Source: Tistlia sp040905785 (GTDB lineage: Bacteria > Pseudomonadota > Alphaproteobacteria > Kiloniellales > DSM-21159). From it: a stretch of DNA of 64,000 nucleotides. The stretch covers positions 66,314 to 130,313 of the forward strand of contig NZ_JBBDQW010000038.1 in the NCBI RefSeq assembly GCF_040905785.1. Direction: 5' to 3'. The translations under genes were made by a program, and so were the position numbers. Of this stretch, positions 16,813 through 24,800 are shown piece after piece (positions within the stretch are counted from its first letter, which is position 1; every line of letters starts with the position of its first letter). The notes beneath the pieces were generated by a model, which did not search any database, was not told the origin of the DNA, and was given only the letters and a program-made list of their open reading frames with translations.

Positions 16813-18792
16813 GTGCGATGGAACCTGATCTCGGTCCGGCTGGTCCTGGCGATCGCGCTCTTCGGGCTGGTCGCGAGCGGCACGATCCTGGCCTCGCTGG
16901 TTTCCTTCCGCAACCTCAACCAGGGCTACGGCCGCCTTGCCGAGCAGTCGGTACCCCAGCTCATCGACGCCTCGCGCCTGGGCCAGATCTCCCAGTCGAT
17001 CGCCTCGACGGCTCCGACTCTGGCGATGGTCGAATCGGAGTACGTCCGGCGCTCGGTGCGCAACCAGATCGACGACCAGGTGAGCGCGATCGACCGGCTG
17101 CTGGGAGCCCTGGTCGCAGCGGGTGCCGAGGGCGGGAAGGAAGGCAAGGACTTGCTCGCCGAGATCCGCGGCAGCCGCCTGCAGCTCATCGACAATCTCG
17201 ACGAGCTCGACCGCGCGGTCGCCGAGCGGCTCGCCGCCGAGGCGCGCCTGGCCATCCTCCTGCGGCAGGCGCGCAGCGTCGCCGAGGCGCTGATCGAGCT
17301 CCAGGGACAGGTGTTCGAGGCGGCCGCCGGCCTGCCGCCGCCACGCCGCGAGGCGGCGCGCCAGGACCTGCTGAGCTGGCTGGGATCGAGCGAACTGGCG
17401 CTGCTCGACGTGCTGTCGCTGCCGAGCATCGACAACCTCGCCGTCGTGCGCAGGCTGCGAGACCGCAGCATCGACACCTTCGCCGCCGCCTCGACGGCGA
17501 AGACCCGGCTCCAGGACGTCCAGCCAATCCGGCGGCGGATCGACGATATAGAGCCCTCGATCGCCCGGTTCCTGGCCACGCGAACCGGCGCCTACGCGCT
17601 GAAGTCCAGCGCGCTGACCGCGACTCGCAAGCAGGCCGGCCTGATCAACCAGAACAAGTTCCTGGCCAGCAAGTTCGTCGGCTCCACGGCCGACTATATC
17701 GCCTGGCTGCGCACCGATATCGCGCAGCGGAGCGCCGCCTTTCAGCGGGCAGCACGCCAGACCACGCTAATGCTGATCGGCCTGGCGCTGCTGACCGTCC
17801 TCACGGTCGTCGGCTTCGCCCTCTTCGTGCGCCGCAGCGTGCTGCTGCGCCTGACAGCCCTGCGCATCGGCCTGCGCGACCAGGTCGAGGGCCGCGGCGG
17901 TGCCGTGATCCCGACCCACGGCAGCGACGAGATCGCCGACATAGGCCGGGCCGCCGACTACTTCGCGCGCTCGGCCGCCGAGCGCGAGGCCCGGCTGCTC
18001 GACGAGAAGGAGCGGGCCGAGCGGCTGGCCCGCGAGGCCGAGACGGCCAACCATTCGAAGTCCGTCTTCCTGGCGAACATGAGCCACGAGCTCAGGACCC
18101 CGCTGAACGCGATCATCGGCTTTTCCTACCTGCTGAGCACCGGCAAGCTGGAGCCGGAGAAGACCTCCGAGTACGCGGGCGACATCCACGCCAGCGGTGA
18201 GCATCTGCTGGCGCTGATCAACGACCTGCTCGACTACTCGAAGATCGAGGCCGGCCAGCGCCACCTGCACATCGAGACCCTCGACGTCCAGAAGATCGCC
18301 CGCAATCTCCACAAGCTGCTGGCGATCCAGCTGGAAAAGCGCCGGCTGTCGGTCGCCTACGACTTCGAAGGCCCGGCGATGGTGCGCGCCGATGAGGTCG
18401 CGCTGCGCCAGGTCCTGCTCAACCTGCTGTCGAACGCCTCGAAGTTCTCCTACGAGGGAGAAACGATCACGATCCGCGGCCGCGAAGGAGACAAGGGAAC
18501 CTATGCGATCGAGATCGAGGATCGCGGCATCGGGATCGAGGAGGATCAGCTGCCGCGGGTGCTGCAACCCTTCCATCAGGCCAGCGACAGCTACACCCGC
18601 GCGACCGGCGGCACCGGCCTGGGCCTGGCCATCGTCGAGAGCCTGGTCGAGCTCCACGGCGGCACGGTCGCGATCGACAGCGTCAAGGGCATCGGCACCC
18701 GCGTGCGGGTCAGCTTCCCGAGCGCGGCGCCCGGACAGCCGGCGACGCCGCCGGCCGAGGGCGCGAGCCCTGATCGGGCGGACCGCGCCTGA
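16813..18792 (+). CDS. TorS-like membrane sensor histidine kinase
   Basis: A 659-residue kinase. Membrane segments lie at about 8-30 and 316-340, enclosing a helical periplasmic sensor of about 285 residues that resembles the TorS four-helix sensor (TAPTLAMVESEYVRRSVR, and SALTATRKQAGLINQNKFL before TM2). Then follow a HAMP domain (about 340-395), a coiled linker, HisKA with His425 in NMSHELRTPLNAIIGFS, and an HATPase with N box LLNLLSNASKFS and G boxes DRGIGIEEDQLPR and GTGLGLAIVESL. No receiver or Hpt domain and no response regulator gene in the window. GTG start with GGAGAAG upstream. It directly follows a periplasmic binding-protein gene, the likely ligand-sensing partner. Confidence 0.9.
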   Translation: MRWNLISVRLVLAIALFGLVASGTILASLVSFRNLNQGYGRLAEQSVPQLIDASRLGQISQSIASTAPTLAMVESEYVRRSVRNQIDDQVSAIDRLLGALVAAGAEGGKEGKDLLAEIRGSRLQLIDNLDELDRAVAERLAAEARLAILLRQARSVAEALIELQGQVFEAAAGLPPPRREAARQDLLSWLGSSELALLDVLSLPSIDNLAVVRRLRDRSIDTFAAASTAKTRLQDVQPIRRRIDDIEPSIARFLATRTGAYALKSSALTATRKQAGLINQNKFLASKFVGSTADYIAWLRTDIAQRSAAFQRAARQTTLMLIGLALLTVLTVVGFALFVRRSVLLRLTALRIGLRDQVEGRGGAVIPTHGSDEIADIGRAADYFARSAAEREARLLDEKERAERLAREAETANHSKSVFLANMSHELRTPLNAIIGFSYLLSTGKLEPEKTSEYAGDIHASGEHLLALINDLLDYSKIEAGQRHLHIETLDVQKIARNLHKLLAIQLEKRRLSVAYDFEGPAMVRADEVALRQVLLNLLSNASKFSYEGETITIRGREGDKGTYAIEIEDRGIGIEEDQLPRVLQPFHQASDSYTRATGGTGLGLAIVESLVELHGGTVAIDSVKGIGTRVRVSFPSAAPGQPATPPAEGASPDRADRA

Positions 18793-18846
18793 AACGCCCG
18801 CCAGCAGCGCTCGCGAGTGCCGGACGGCCGATGCCGCCCGCGGCCC

Positions 18847-20337
18847 CTACTTCGGCAGCGACTGCACCTCGACCTCGTCGATCTTCCAGGTCCCGCCGGC
18901 ATTGATGAGCGAAAGACCGTCGAAGGGATCCTTGAACGTCCGGTCGAGGACCTGCAGCACGACCCGGCCATCGTACTCGATGGTATGCAGGCCGTTGGTG
19001 TCGCGCCGCCAGTCGATCCGGTGCTCCGCGCCGTCGTCGAAGCGGGCATCGACGTCACTGGAGCCGATCGTCGTCGCGCCGCTGCTGGTGATCGCCATCA
19101 GGCGCAGCGGCTGATTGCCCGCGGTGTGCGCTTCCAGCCGGTAGCCGTAGCCGACGTTGCTGCCCTGGTAGGGTCCGAAGTTCAGCACCGCCGGCTCGCC
19201 GGCGCCGGTCGCGCGCAAGTCGACCCTGAAGGCATTGGAGATCTGCGCGCGGGTGTGGATCGCGGCCAGGGCCTGCTGCTGCTGGACGCCGAGGACGTTG
19301 CCGAGGATGCCCTTCAGCATGTCGGGACCGATCTGCTGCGGCTGGCTGCCCTGGTTGACCGGCACCTCGCTGGTCAGCACGCCGCCGCCGGTGACGCTCC
19401 AGTTGCCGGCCACCACCTCCCAGCGCGGATTGCGCTGGTAGTCGCCGTCGTTGAAGTCGTCTGAGATCACCGTCACCGGCTGGCCGTCGCCGCTCGGCGA
19501 CGTCGCCTCGGCCTCGGATTCCCCCTCGGCGCCCTCCGCGAGGCCGAGCGCGACGAGGGTTTCCTTCGAGATGGTGCCGCTCAGCGGCAGGCTGGCGTCG
19601 GACTGGAAGGTGCGAATTGCGTCCCGGGTCTTGGTCCCCATGATGCCGTCCGCCGGGCCGGCGTCGTAGCCGCGCTCGTTCAGCGCCGCCTGGACCGAGC
19701 GCGTCGTCGGACGGTCCTCGATCACCGCGCCCGCCGAGGTCTTGCCCTGGACGTGCGCGACCAGCTCGCCGCTGAGACGGCCGTCGACCAGCAGGTTGTT
19801 GTCCCGCTGGTAGGCGCGGATCGCCTCCGAGGTCGCGCTGTCGACGGTGCCGGAGACGACAGGCACGCTGTAGCCGAGGCGGCGCAGGTCCGACTGGAGC
19901 TGCAGGATCGTCTGGCGCTCGACCGTGGCCTCGGTCTCGGCCGGGACGCTGCTGTCGCTGCCGCGGTCGGCGCGCTCCGCACGGACGTTGTCGCGGATGT
20001 GCGCACTGAGGCTGGCGCTCGCCTGGCCGGTGACGAGAAGGTCGTTGTCGCGCTGGTAGTCGCGAATGGCGCTGCGCGTGCGCGAGCCCATCAGGCCGTC
20101 GGTCGGGCCGGCGTCATAGCCAAGGCGGTTCAGCCCGCGCTGGACACGCTGCACCTCGGCGTCGAACGCGAGCTGCACGGCGCCGGGTGCGGAGACGCCC
20201 GAGCCGTAGGCGCCGGCGCGCAGGCTGTCGAGCGACCCGGCGAGCGCCGTCGTCGCGCTCAAGGGCGCGGCGGCGAGCAGCGCGAAAGCGGCCACGCCGA
20301 GCGAAAGAGTCTTCAAGGTGGAATGTTGCGTGGTCAC
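18847..20337 (-). CDS. Secreted protein with three peptidoglycan-binding domains and a C-terminal lectin-like domain
   Basis: About 496 residues. The GTG at 20337 is chosen because GGAGGTCGCC precedes it and a signal peptide follows (hydrophobic core ending at TTALAGS). Three PG_binding_1 modules follow: one around VQRGLNRLGYDAGPTDGLMG, a divergent middle one around LRRLGYSVPVVSGTVDS, and a third around VQAALNERGYDAGPADGIMG. Each ends in an A-I-R-x-Y/F-Q segment. After an acidic linker, a C-terminal beta-rich domain starting SDDFNDGDYQRNPRWEV looks like a concanavalin/LamG-type fold that may bind glycans. Probably periplasmic or outer-membrane associated. No catalytic motif is seen; function unknown. 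Confidence 0.82.
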   Translation of the reverse strand: MTTQHSTLKTLSLGVAAFALLAAAPLSATTALAGSLDSLRAGAYGSGVSAPGAVQLAFDAEVQRVQRGLNRLGYDAGPTDGLMGSRTRSAIRDYQRDNDLLVTGQASASLSAHIRDNVRAERADRGSDSSVPAETEATVERQTILQLQSDLRRLGYSVPVVSGTVDSATSEAIRAYQRDNNLLVDGRLSGELVAHVQGKTSAGAVIEDRPTTRSVQAALNERGYDAGPADGIMGTKTRDAIRTFQSDASLPLSGTISKETLVALGLAEGAEGESEAEATSPSGDGQPVTVISDDFNDGDYQRNPRWEVVAGNWSVTGGGVLTSEVPVNQGSQPQQIGPDMLKGILGNVLGVQQQQALAAIHTRAQISNAFRVDLRATGAGEPAVLNFGPYQGSNVGYGYRLEAHTAGNQPLRLMAITSSGATTIGSSDVDARFDDGAEHRIDWRRDTNGLHTIEYDGRVVLQVLDRTFKDPFDGLSLINAGGTWKIDEVEVQSLPK

Positions 20338-20520
20338 GGCGACCTCCGACTGGTTGTCTCCGGGAGCGGCGGATGCCGTTCCGGCTTGATTTCTGTCGTC
20401 CCCGTCCCGCGCACCCGTTTGATCGAGCGCGGCGCCTGCCCCGGAACCCAACGCGCGGTCCCCAGAAGTGTTCCGGCTGCAGGCTCTGCTGCCCGCCCCC
20501 CGCTAAGCACCTGCCGGGCA

Positions 20521-20556
20521 CAAGAAAAAGGAGCCCGGCCGCAAGGCCGGGCTCCC
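20521..20556 (-). terminator. Intrinsic terminator of the proVWX operon
   Basis: On the minus strand GGAGCCCGGCC, a four-base loop, then GGCCGGGCTCC followed immediately by TTTTTCTT. An 11-base perfect stem located just after the proX stop codon. Confidence 0.92.
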
Positions 20557-20583
20557 ATTCCACCGGTCAGAGAACCGGAGGTC

Positions 20584-21633
20584 TTACATCGCGGCCTTGC
20601 GAGCGCTCTCGAGCCAGCCGTCGACCTTGTCCTGGTTGTCGGCGATCCAGCTCTCGGCCTGCTCCTGCAGGTCCTCGGCGCTGTCGGCCCCGTCGTTCAT
20701 CTGGGCGTTCTGCGCGAAGATGTCCTGCACCGGCACCCGAACCTCCTCGAGCAGGGCCCGGACGGCCGGATTGGCTTCGAGGAACTCGCTGTTGGCGACC
20801 GGCCGGATGTCGTTCGCCGGCATGCCCATGTTGCAGGGATCGTCGGCGCAGCCCTCGACGCCGGCGACGGTGGCGGCATCGACGAGATCCGCCTGGTCGT
20901 CGGGCAGCCGGGTCTCCTCGACCTGCAGCCAGACCACGTCCCGGCCCGGCTTCAGCAGCCCGACGGTCCAGTTCGGCGTCCAGGTGTAGAAGAAGATCGG
21001 CTCGCCGTTGTTGTAGCGGCTGAGCGCATCGGCCATCGAGGCGGAGTAGCCGGCCTTGATCAGGTCGACGCTGTCGCGCAGCTCGTAGGCGTCCATCTGG
21101 AAGGCGATGAGCTCCTCGCAGCCCCAGCCCGGCGGGCAGGCGACCATGTTGGCCTTGCCGTTGCCGTCGGTGTCGAAGAGCTCGGCGATCTCCGGCTTCT
21201 TCATGTCGCTGAGATACCGGATGTCGTGCTCGTCGGCGGTCTTCTTGTCGACGAGATAGCCCTGGAGCGCGCCGCCCTCGGCGACGTAGCCGACGGTCTC
21301 GGCGCCCTGCGAGAAGGTGTCCTCGTAGGTGTTGTGCAGCGGGAACCAGCCGTTGACCCAGAGGTCCATGTCGCCCTGGGCGACCGACTGGTAGAAGGGC
21401 GGGTTGTCGAGCGTCGTCACCTTGGCGACCTCGTAGCCGAGCTGCTCAAGCAGCTGCTTGTAGATCTCGGCCTGCCACCAGCCGGTGTCCCAGGTGGCGC
21501 GCGCCATCCGAACCGTCGTGCCCTCGCCGGGCTTGGCCTGGTCGGCGACTGCGTGGCTGCCGGTGGCGACTGTTGCCATCGCCGCGACGGCGACGCCGGT
21601 GGCGATGCGCGTGAAGGCTTTCCTGTCGAACAT
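20584..21633 (-). CDS. proX: Glycine betaine/choline ABC transporter substrate-binding protein (ProX)
   Basis: A 349-residue periplasmic binding protein of the OpuAC family. The ATG at 21633 has GGAGGAAGGC upstream and a signal peptide (TGVAVAAMATVATGSHAVA). Aromatic-rich segments that usually form the quaternary-ammonium cage are visible: ATWDTGWWQAEIYK, MDLWVNGWFPLHNTYED, and YTWTPNW. Last gene of proV-proW-proX on the minus strand; a hairpin in the 119-base gap after proW may raise its expression relative to the membrane genes. The system imports betaine-like osmolytes; exact ligand unproven. Confidence 0.94.
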   Translation of the reverse strand: MFDRKAFTRIATGVAVAAMATVATGSHAVADQAKPGEGTTVRMARATWDTGWWQAEIYKQLLEQLGYEVAKVTTLDNPPFYQSVAQGDMDLWVNGWFPLHNTYEDTFSQGAETVGYVAEGGALQGYLVDKKTADEHDIRYLSDMKKPEIAELFDTDGNGKANMVACPPGWGCEELIAFQMDAYELRDSVDLIKAGYSASMADALSRYNNGEPIFFYTWTPNWTVGLLKPGRDVVWLQVEETRLPDDQADLVDAATVAGVEGCADDPCNMGMPANDIRPVANSEFLEANPAVRALLEEVRVPVQDIFAQNAQMNDGADSAEDLQEQAESWIADNQDKVDGWLESARKAAM

Positions 21634-21666
21634 GCCTTCCTCCTTGCTTTCTGGTTCCCCCGGGCA

Positions 21667-21683
21667 GCCTTCCTTGGGAAGGC
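21667..21683 (-). promoter_or_regulatory. Intercistronic hairpin between proW and proX
   Basis: GCCTTCC at 21667-21673 and GGAAGGC at 21677-21683 form a perfect 7-base stem with a 3-base loop, extended outward by CGGG/CCCG with one bulge. No T-run. It is placed where mRNA-stabilising hairpins often separate transporter genes from the binding-protein gene. Confidence 0.5.
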
Positions 21684-21752
21684 CCGGCCGGGGCTCGGGG
21701 AACGCCGCCGCCGCCCCGTCTCCGGGGGACCGCGGCAGTCTCGGATCGCCGC

Positions 21753-22679
21753 TTAGGCCGCGCGGCGAGGCTGTCGCGCGTCGCGGCCCGGGCGGAGATA
21801 GGATTTCAGCGTCTGGAGCAGCGACGGCGTCTTGACGTCGCTCTGCTCGCCGAGCGCCTGGGTGATGCGGTCGAGGACGATCGCGATCAGCACGATGCCC
21901 AGCCCGCCCTCGGTCGCCGCGCCGATGTCGAGCCGGCCGAGGCCGGTATAGACGGTGAGGCCGAGGCCGCCGGCGCCGATCAGCGCGGCGATCACGACCA
22001 TCGAGAGGGCCAGCATCAGGGTCTGGTTCAGCCCGGCCATGATGGTCCGCAGCGCGAGCGGCACCTGGACCTCCCACAGCACCTGGCGCGGCGTCGAGCC
22101 GAAGGCGAAGGCCGCCTCGACCAGTTCGCCCTGGACGTTGCGGATGCCGAGGTTCGTCAGGCGCACGATCGGCGGCAGCGCGAAGATGATGGTCGCGATG
22201 ATGCCGGGCACCATGCCGACGCCGAACAGCATGACGATCGGCACCAGATACACGAAGGGCGGGATCGTCTGCATGATGTCGAGCACCGGCCGCAGCACCT
22301 TGGCGAAGCGGTCGCTGCGCGCCGCGGCGATGCCCGTGGGAATGCCGACCAGGGTGCAGAAGACGACCGCGGTCAGGATCATGGCCAGGGTCGTCATGGT
22401 CTCCGACCAGACGTCGATGAGGTCAAGCAGCAGCAGCGCCAGGAAGCTGAAGAGGCCGACGCCGCGGCCGGCGACCAGCAGGGCCAGCAGGGCGACGGCG
22501 AGGGCGAAGATCGGCATCGGCACCGCCTGCAGGAAGGCGTTGAGCGCCTGCAGCACCTGATCGACCGGCCAGCCGATGGCGCGGAAGACGTCACGGAAGT
22601 TCGGCGCGAGCCAGCCCTTGACGAAGGCGTCGACCCAGTCGCCGAGCGGGAGCGTGAAGCTGTCTGACGGTTTCCACAT
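21753..22679 (-). CDS. proW: Glycine betaine ABC transporter permease (ProW)
   Basis: A 308-residue inner-membrane permease with about seven hydrophobic segments and the BPD_transp_1 EAA-type loop GELVEAAFAFGSTPRQVLWE followed by VQVPLALRTIMAGLNQT. Start ATG at 22679 reads MWKPSDSFTLPLGDWVDAFVKGW, typical of ProW/OpuAB. It forms the channel of the betaine importer with ProV and ProX. Its start lies 14 bases after the proV stop codon. Confidence 0.95.
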   Translation of the reverse strand: MWKPSDSFTLPLGDWVDAFVKGWLAPNFRDVFRAIGWPVDQVLQALNAFLQAVPMPIFALAVALLALLVAGRGVGLFSFLALLLLDLIDVWSETMTTLAMILTAVVFCTLVGIPTGIAAARSDRFAKVLRPVLDIMQTIPPFVYLVPIVMLFGVGMVPGIIATIIFALPPIVRLTNLGIRNVQGELVEAAFAFGSTPRQVLWEVQVPLALRTIMAGLNQTLMLALSMVVIAALIGAGGLGLTVYTGLGRLDIGAATEGGLGIVLIAIVLDRITQALGEQSDVKTPSLLQTLKSYLRPGRDARQPRRAA

Positions 22680-22693
22680 GGCTTTGCTCCGCC

Positions 22694-23932
22694 CTAGGCG
22701 CCGACCGCCGCAGGGGCCGCCGCCGTCGGGGCTGCCTCCCGCGCGGTCCCGGGTTCGGGCGCCCCGCCCATTGCAAGCTGCTCGAGCAGGTCGGCCGGCT
22801 CGACGACGCCCACCAGCCGGCCCTCGTCCAGGACCGCGACCGGCAGCCCCTGCCGGTACAGCTCGTAGAGCCGGTGCAGGTGCGCCTCGGGGCCGATCGA
22901 TGGGAAGTCGCGGATCAGCGCCGCGGCGAGGTCGCCGCCGTCGCGTGCGGCGCGCACCAGGTCGCGGTAGGTGACGATGCCGGCGAGCTGCCCGCCGTCC
23001 AGCACGTAGAGGGCGTTGCGGCCCAGCCGCTCCATCCGCTCGCGACCGCCCTGCGCGTTGTCGGCGCCGAGGTCGAGCGGGTGCGGCTCGGTCATGACCC
23101 GCCGGACCGCAAAGACCCGGGCGCGGTCGATGTCCTGGGTGAAGGCGGCGACATAATCGTTCGCGGGTCCCCCGACGATCTCCTCCGCCGTGCCGATCTG
23201 CACGATGCGGCCCTCGTTCATGATGGCGATGTGGTCGCCCAGGATCAGCGCCTCGTGAAGGTCGTGGGTGATGAACACGATGGTCATCTTGAGCCGGCGC
23301 TGCAGCTCGAGCAGCTCGCCCTGCATCTCGCGCCGGATCAGCGGATCGAGCGCCGAGAAGGGCTCGTCCATCAGCAGGATCTGCGGATCGACGGCAAGTC
23401 CGCGGGCGAGGCCGACGCGCTGCTGCATGCCGCCGGACAGCGCATGCGGCGGCCGGTCCGCCCAGGCCCGGAGGCCGACCTGGTCGAGAGCGGCCAGCGC
23501 GCGCTCCCGGCGCTCCGGAGCAGCCACGCCCTGCACCTTCAGGCCGTACTCGACGTTCTGGCAGACCGTCTTGTGCGGGAAGAGGGCGAAGTGCTGGAAG
23601 ACCATGGCGATCTTGTTCAGCCGAATCCTCCGCAAGTCCTCCGCCGAGGCCGGTACGATGTCCTCGCCGTCGATGCGAACCTCGCCGGCCGTCGGCTCGA
23701 TCAGCCGGTTGAGCATGCGAACCAGCGTCGACTTGCCGGAGCCCGAGAGTCCCATGACGACGAAAATTTCGCCCTCGCCGACGCTGAAGTCGGCGGCCTG
23801 AACGCCGACGGTCATGCCGGTCTCTTCCAGGATCTGGTCCTTCGACTTGCCGTCCCGGAGCATGGCGAGCGCACCCTGCGGGTCGTCGCCAAAAATCTTG
23901 TAGAGGTTCTTAACGCTAAGCTTTACCGACAT
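22694..23932 (-). CDS. proV: Glycine betaine ABC transporter ATP-binding protein (ProV)
   Basis: A 412-residue ATPase: Walker A GLSGSGKSTLVRML, the Q-loop region ending MVFQHFALFPHKTV, signature LSGGMQQRVGLARG, Walker B ILLMDEPFSALDP, and the H-loop FITHDLHEA. After the ATPase core come two CBS domains (about 275-395), which in OpuA sense ionic strength and gate transport. The ATG at 23932 (MSVKLSVKNLYKIFGD) is preferred over an in-frame ATG 25 codons upstream because MSVKL begins the conserved fold and AAGGCG precedes it. First gene of proVWX. Confidence 0.95.
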   Translation of the reverse strand: MSVKLSVKNLYKIFGDDPQGALAMLRDGKSKDQILEETGMTVGVQAADFSVGEGEIFVVMGLSGSGKSTLVRMLNRLIEPTAGEVRIDGEDIVPASAEDLRRIRLNKIAMVFQHFALFPHKTVCQNVEYGLKVQGVAAPERRERALAALDQVGLRAWADRPPHALSGGMQQRVGLARGLAVDPQILLMDEPFSALDPLIRREMQGELLELQRRLKMTIVFITHDLHEALILGDHIAIMNEGRIVQIGTAEEIVGGPANDYVAAFTQDIDRARVFAVRRVMTEPHPLDLGADNAQGGRERMERLGRNALYVLDGGQLAGIVTYRDLVRAARDGGDLAAALIRDFPSIGPEAHLHRLYELYRQGLPVAVLDEGRLVGVVEPADLLEQLAMGGAPEPGTAREAAPTAAAPAAVGA

Positions 23933-24283
23933 ACGCCTTAAAAATTCACCCAGGCCCAATTTCGCAAATTTCGGCGCCTTGAAGCACCCGCAGCCCCAGC
24001 AGAACAAGATCCTCCCGGGCTTGGGCGATCACTGCCAACTACAGGCAGACGAGACGCGAACATGCCGCGCCCCTGTCTCCCCCAATACCTCCAAGGCAGG
24101 GCGCACCCTATCGCCTATAGCATCCAATTGGAAGGGGGCTTCCCCATTCGAGGCTCCGAGGCGTCTCTAATCAGGCATTTGTATGTCGAGAAGGCCGCGA
24201 CACGGCGGTTCTCGCGGGCGAATGCAAAACCGCCGGCCACCTTACGGTGACCGGCGGTCTGCAGATCGGGCGGCGGGTGGGGG
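23933..24283. other. Intergenic region upstream of proV
   Basis: 351 bases without a gene. It contains the proV promoter area, with a CGAAATT direct repeat close to the start codon, AT-richer sequence around 24110-24190, and on the far side the terminator of the small secreted-protein gene (24226-24257). No osmo-regulatory element was recognised. Confidence 0.55.
24226..24257 (-). terminator. Intrinsic terminator after the small acidic secreted protein gene
   Basis: Minus-strand stem CCGCCGGTCACC / GGTGGCCGGCGG (12 positions, one mismatch or wobble) with a four-base loop, followed by TTTTGC. It starts 26 bases after the stop codon of the gene ending at 24284. Confidence 0.8.
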
Positions 24284-24700
24284 TCAGCCGTCGGTCTTGG
24301 TTTCCGTCGCGGCCTTCTCGTCTTCCTCGTTCCCATCGAAGAGCGCTTCCTGGACTTGCTCGACGAGCGCGTGGCAGCCTTCCGCGTCCCCCTCTTCGGC
24401 GAGCGCCTCGGCGTCGTCCAGCTGAGCCAGCATGTTCTCCTTCCCGGGCGGCGAGCCATGCCAGCTCTCGGGCGGCTGGCCGGCCTCCTCGGCAGTCAGG
24501 CCGCCAAGCAGCTCGTGATCGCCTTCCTTCACGTCCTCGTCCTCGCCGATCTTCTGGCGCAGGTTGCTGATCTCGCTAAGGCAGGCCTCGGCATCCCCGC
24601 CGCTCTGCACGTTCTCTTCGTTGGCGGCGAGGGTCGAGCCGGCATTCAGCGCGGCGGCCAGGAAGAGCGCGAGCGTGGCGCTCGTCAGAAGACGGTTCAT
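24284..24700 (-). CDS. Small secreted acidic protein of unknown function
   Basis: 138 residues. ATG at 24700 (MNRLLTSATLALFLAAALNAGSTLAA) begins a clear signal peptide with cleavage near TLA-ANE. The mature part is strongly acidic (many Glu and Asp, with two cysteines, in DAEACLSEI and DAEGCHAL) and predicted mostly helical. It has its own terminator and lies between glpK and proV on the same strand. I recognise no family; a periplasmic role is likely from the signal peptide, nothing more. Confidence 0.75.
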   Translation of the reverse strand: MNRLLTSATLALFLAAALNAGSTLAANEENVQSGGDAEACLSEISNLRQKIGEDEDVKEGDHELLGGLTAEEAGQPPESWHGSPPGKENMLAQLDDAEALAEEGDAEGCHALVEQVQEALFDGNEEDEKAATETKTDG

Positions 24701-24800
24701 CGGTGCGTTCCTCAACGGTTCATTGTTCGAGGGTGGAACGCCCCTCGTCGCAGGGCGGTTCCGGCGGCACCGCCTCCTGCTCCCTCGCGTCCGCCCGGAT

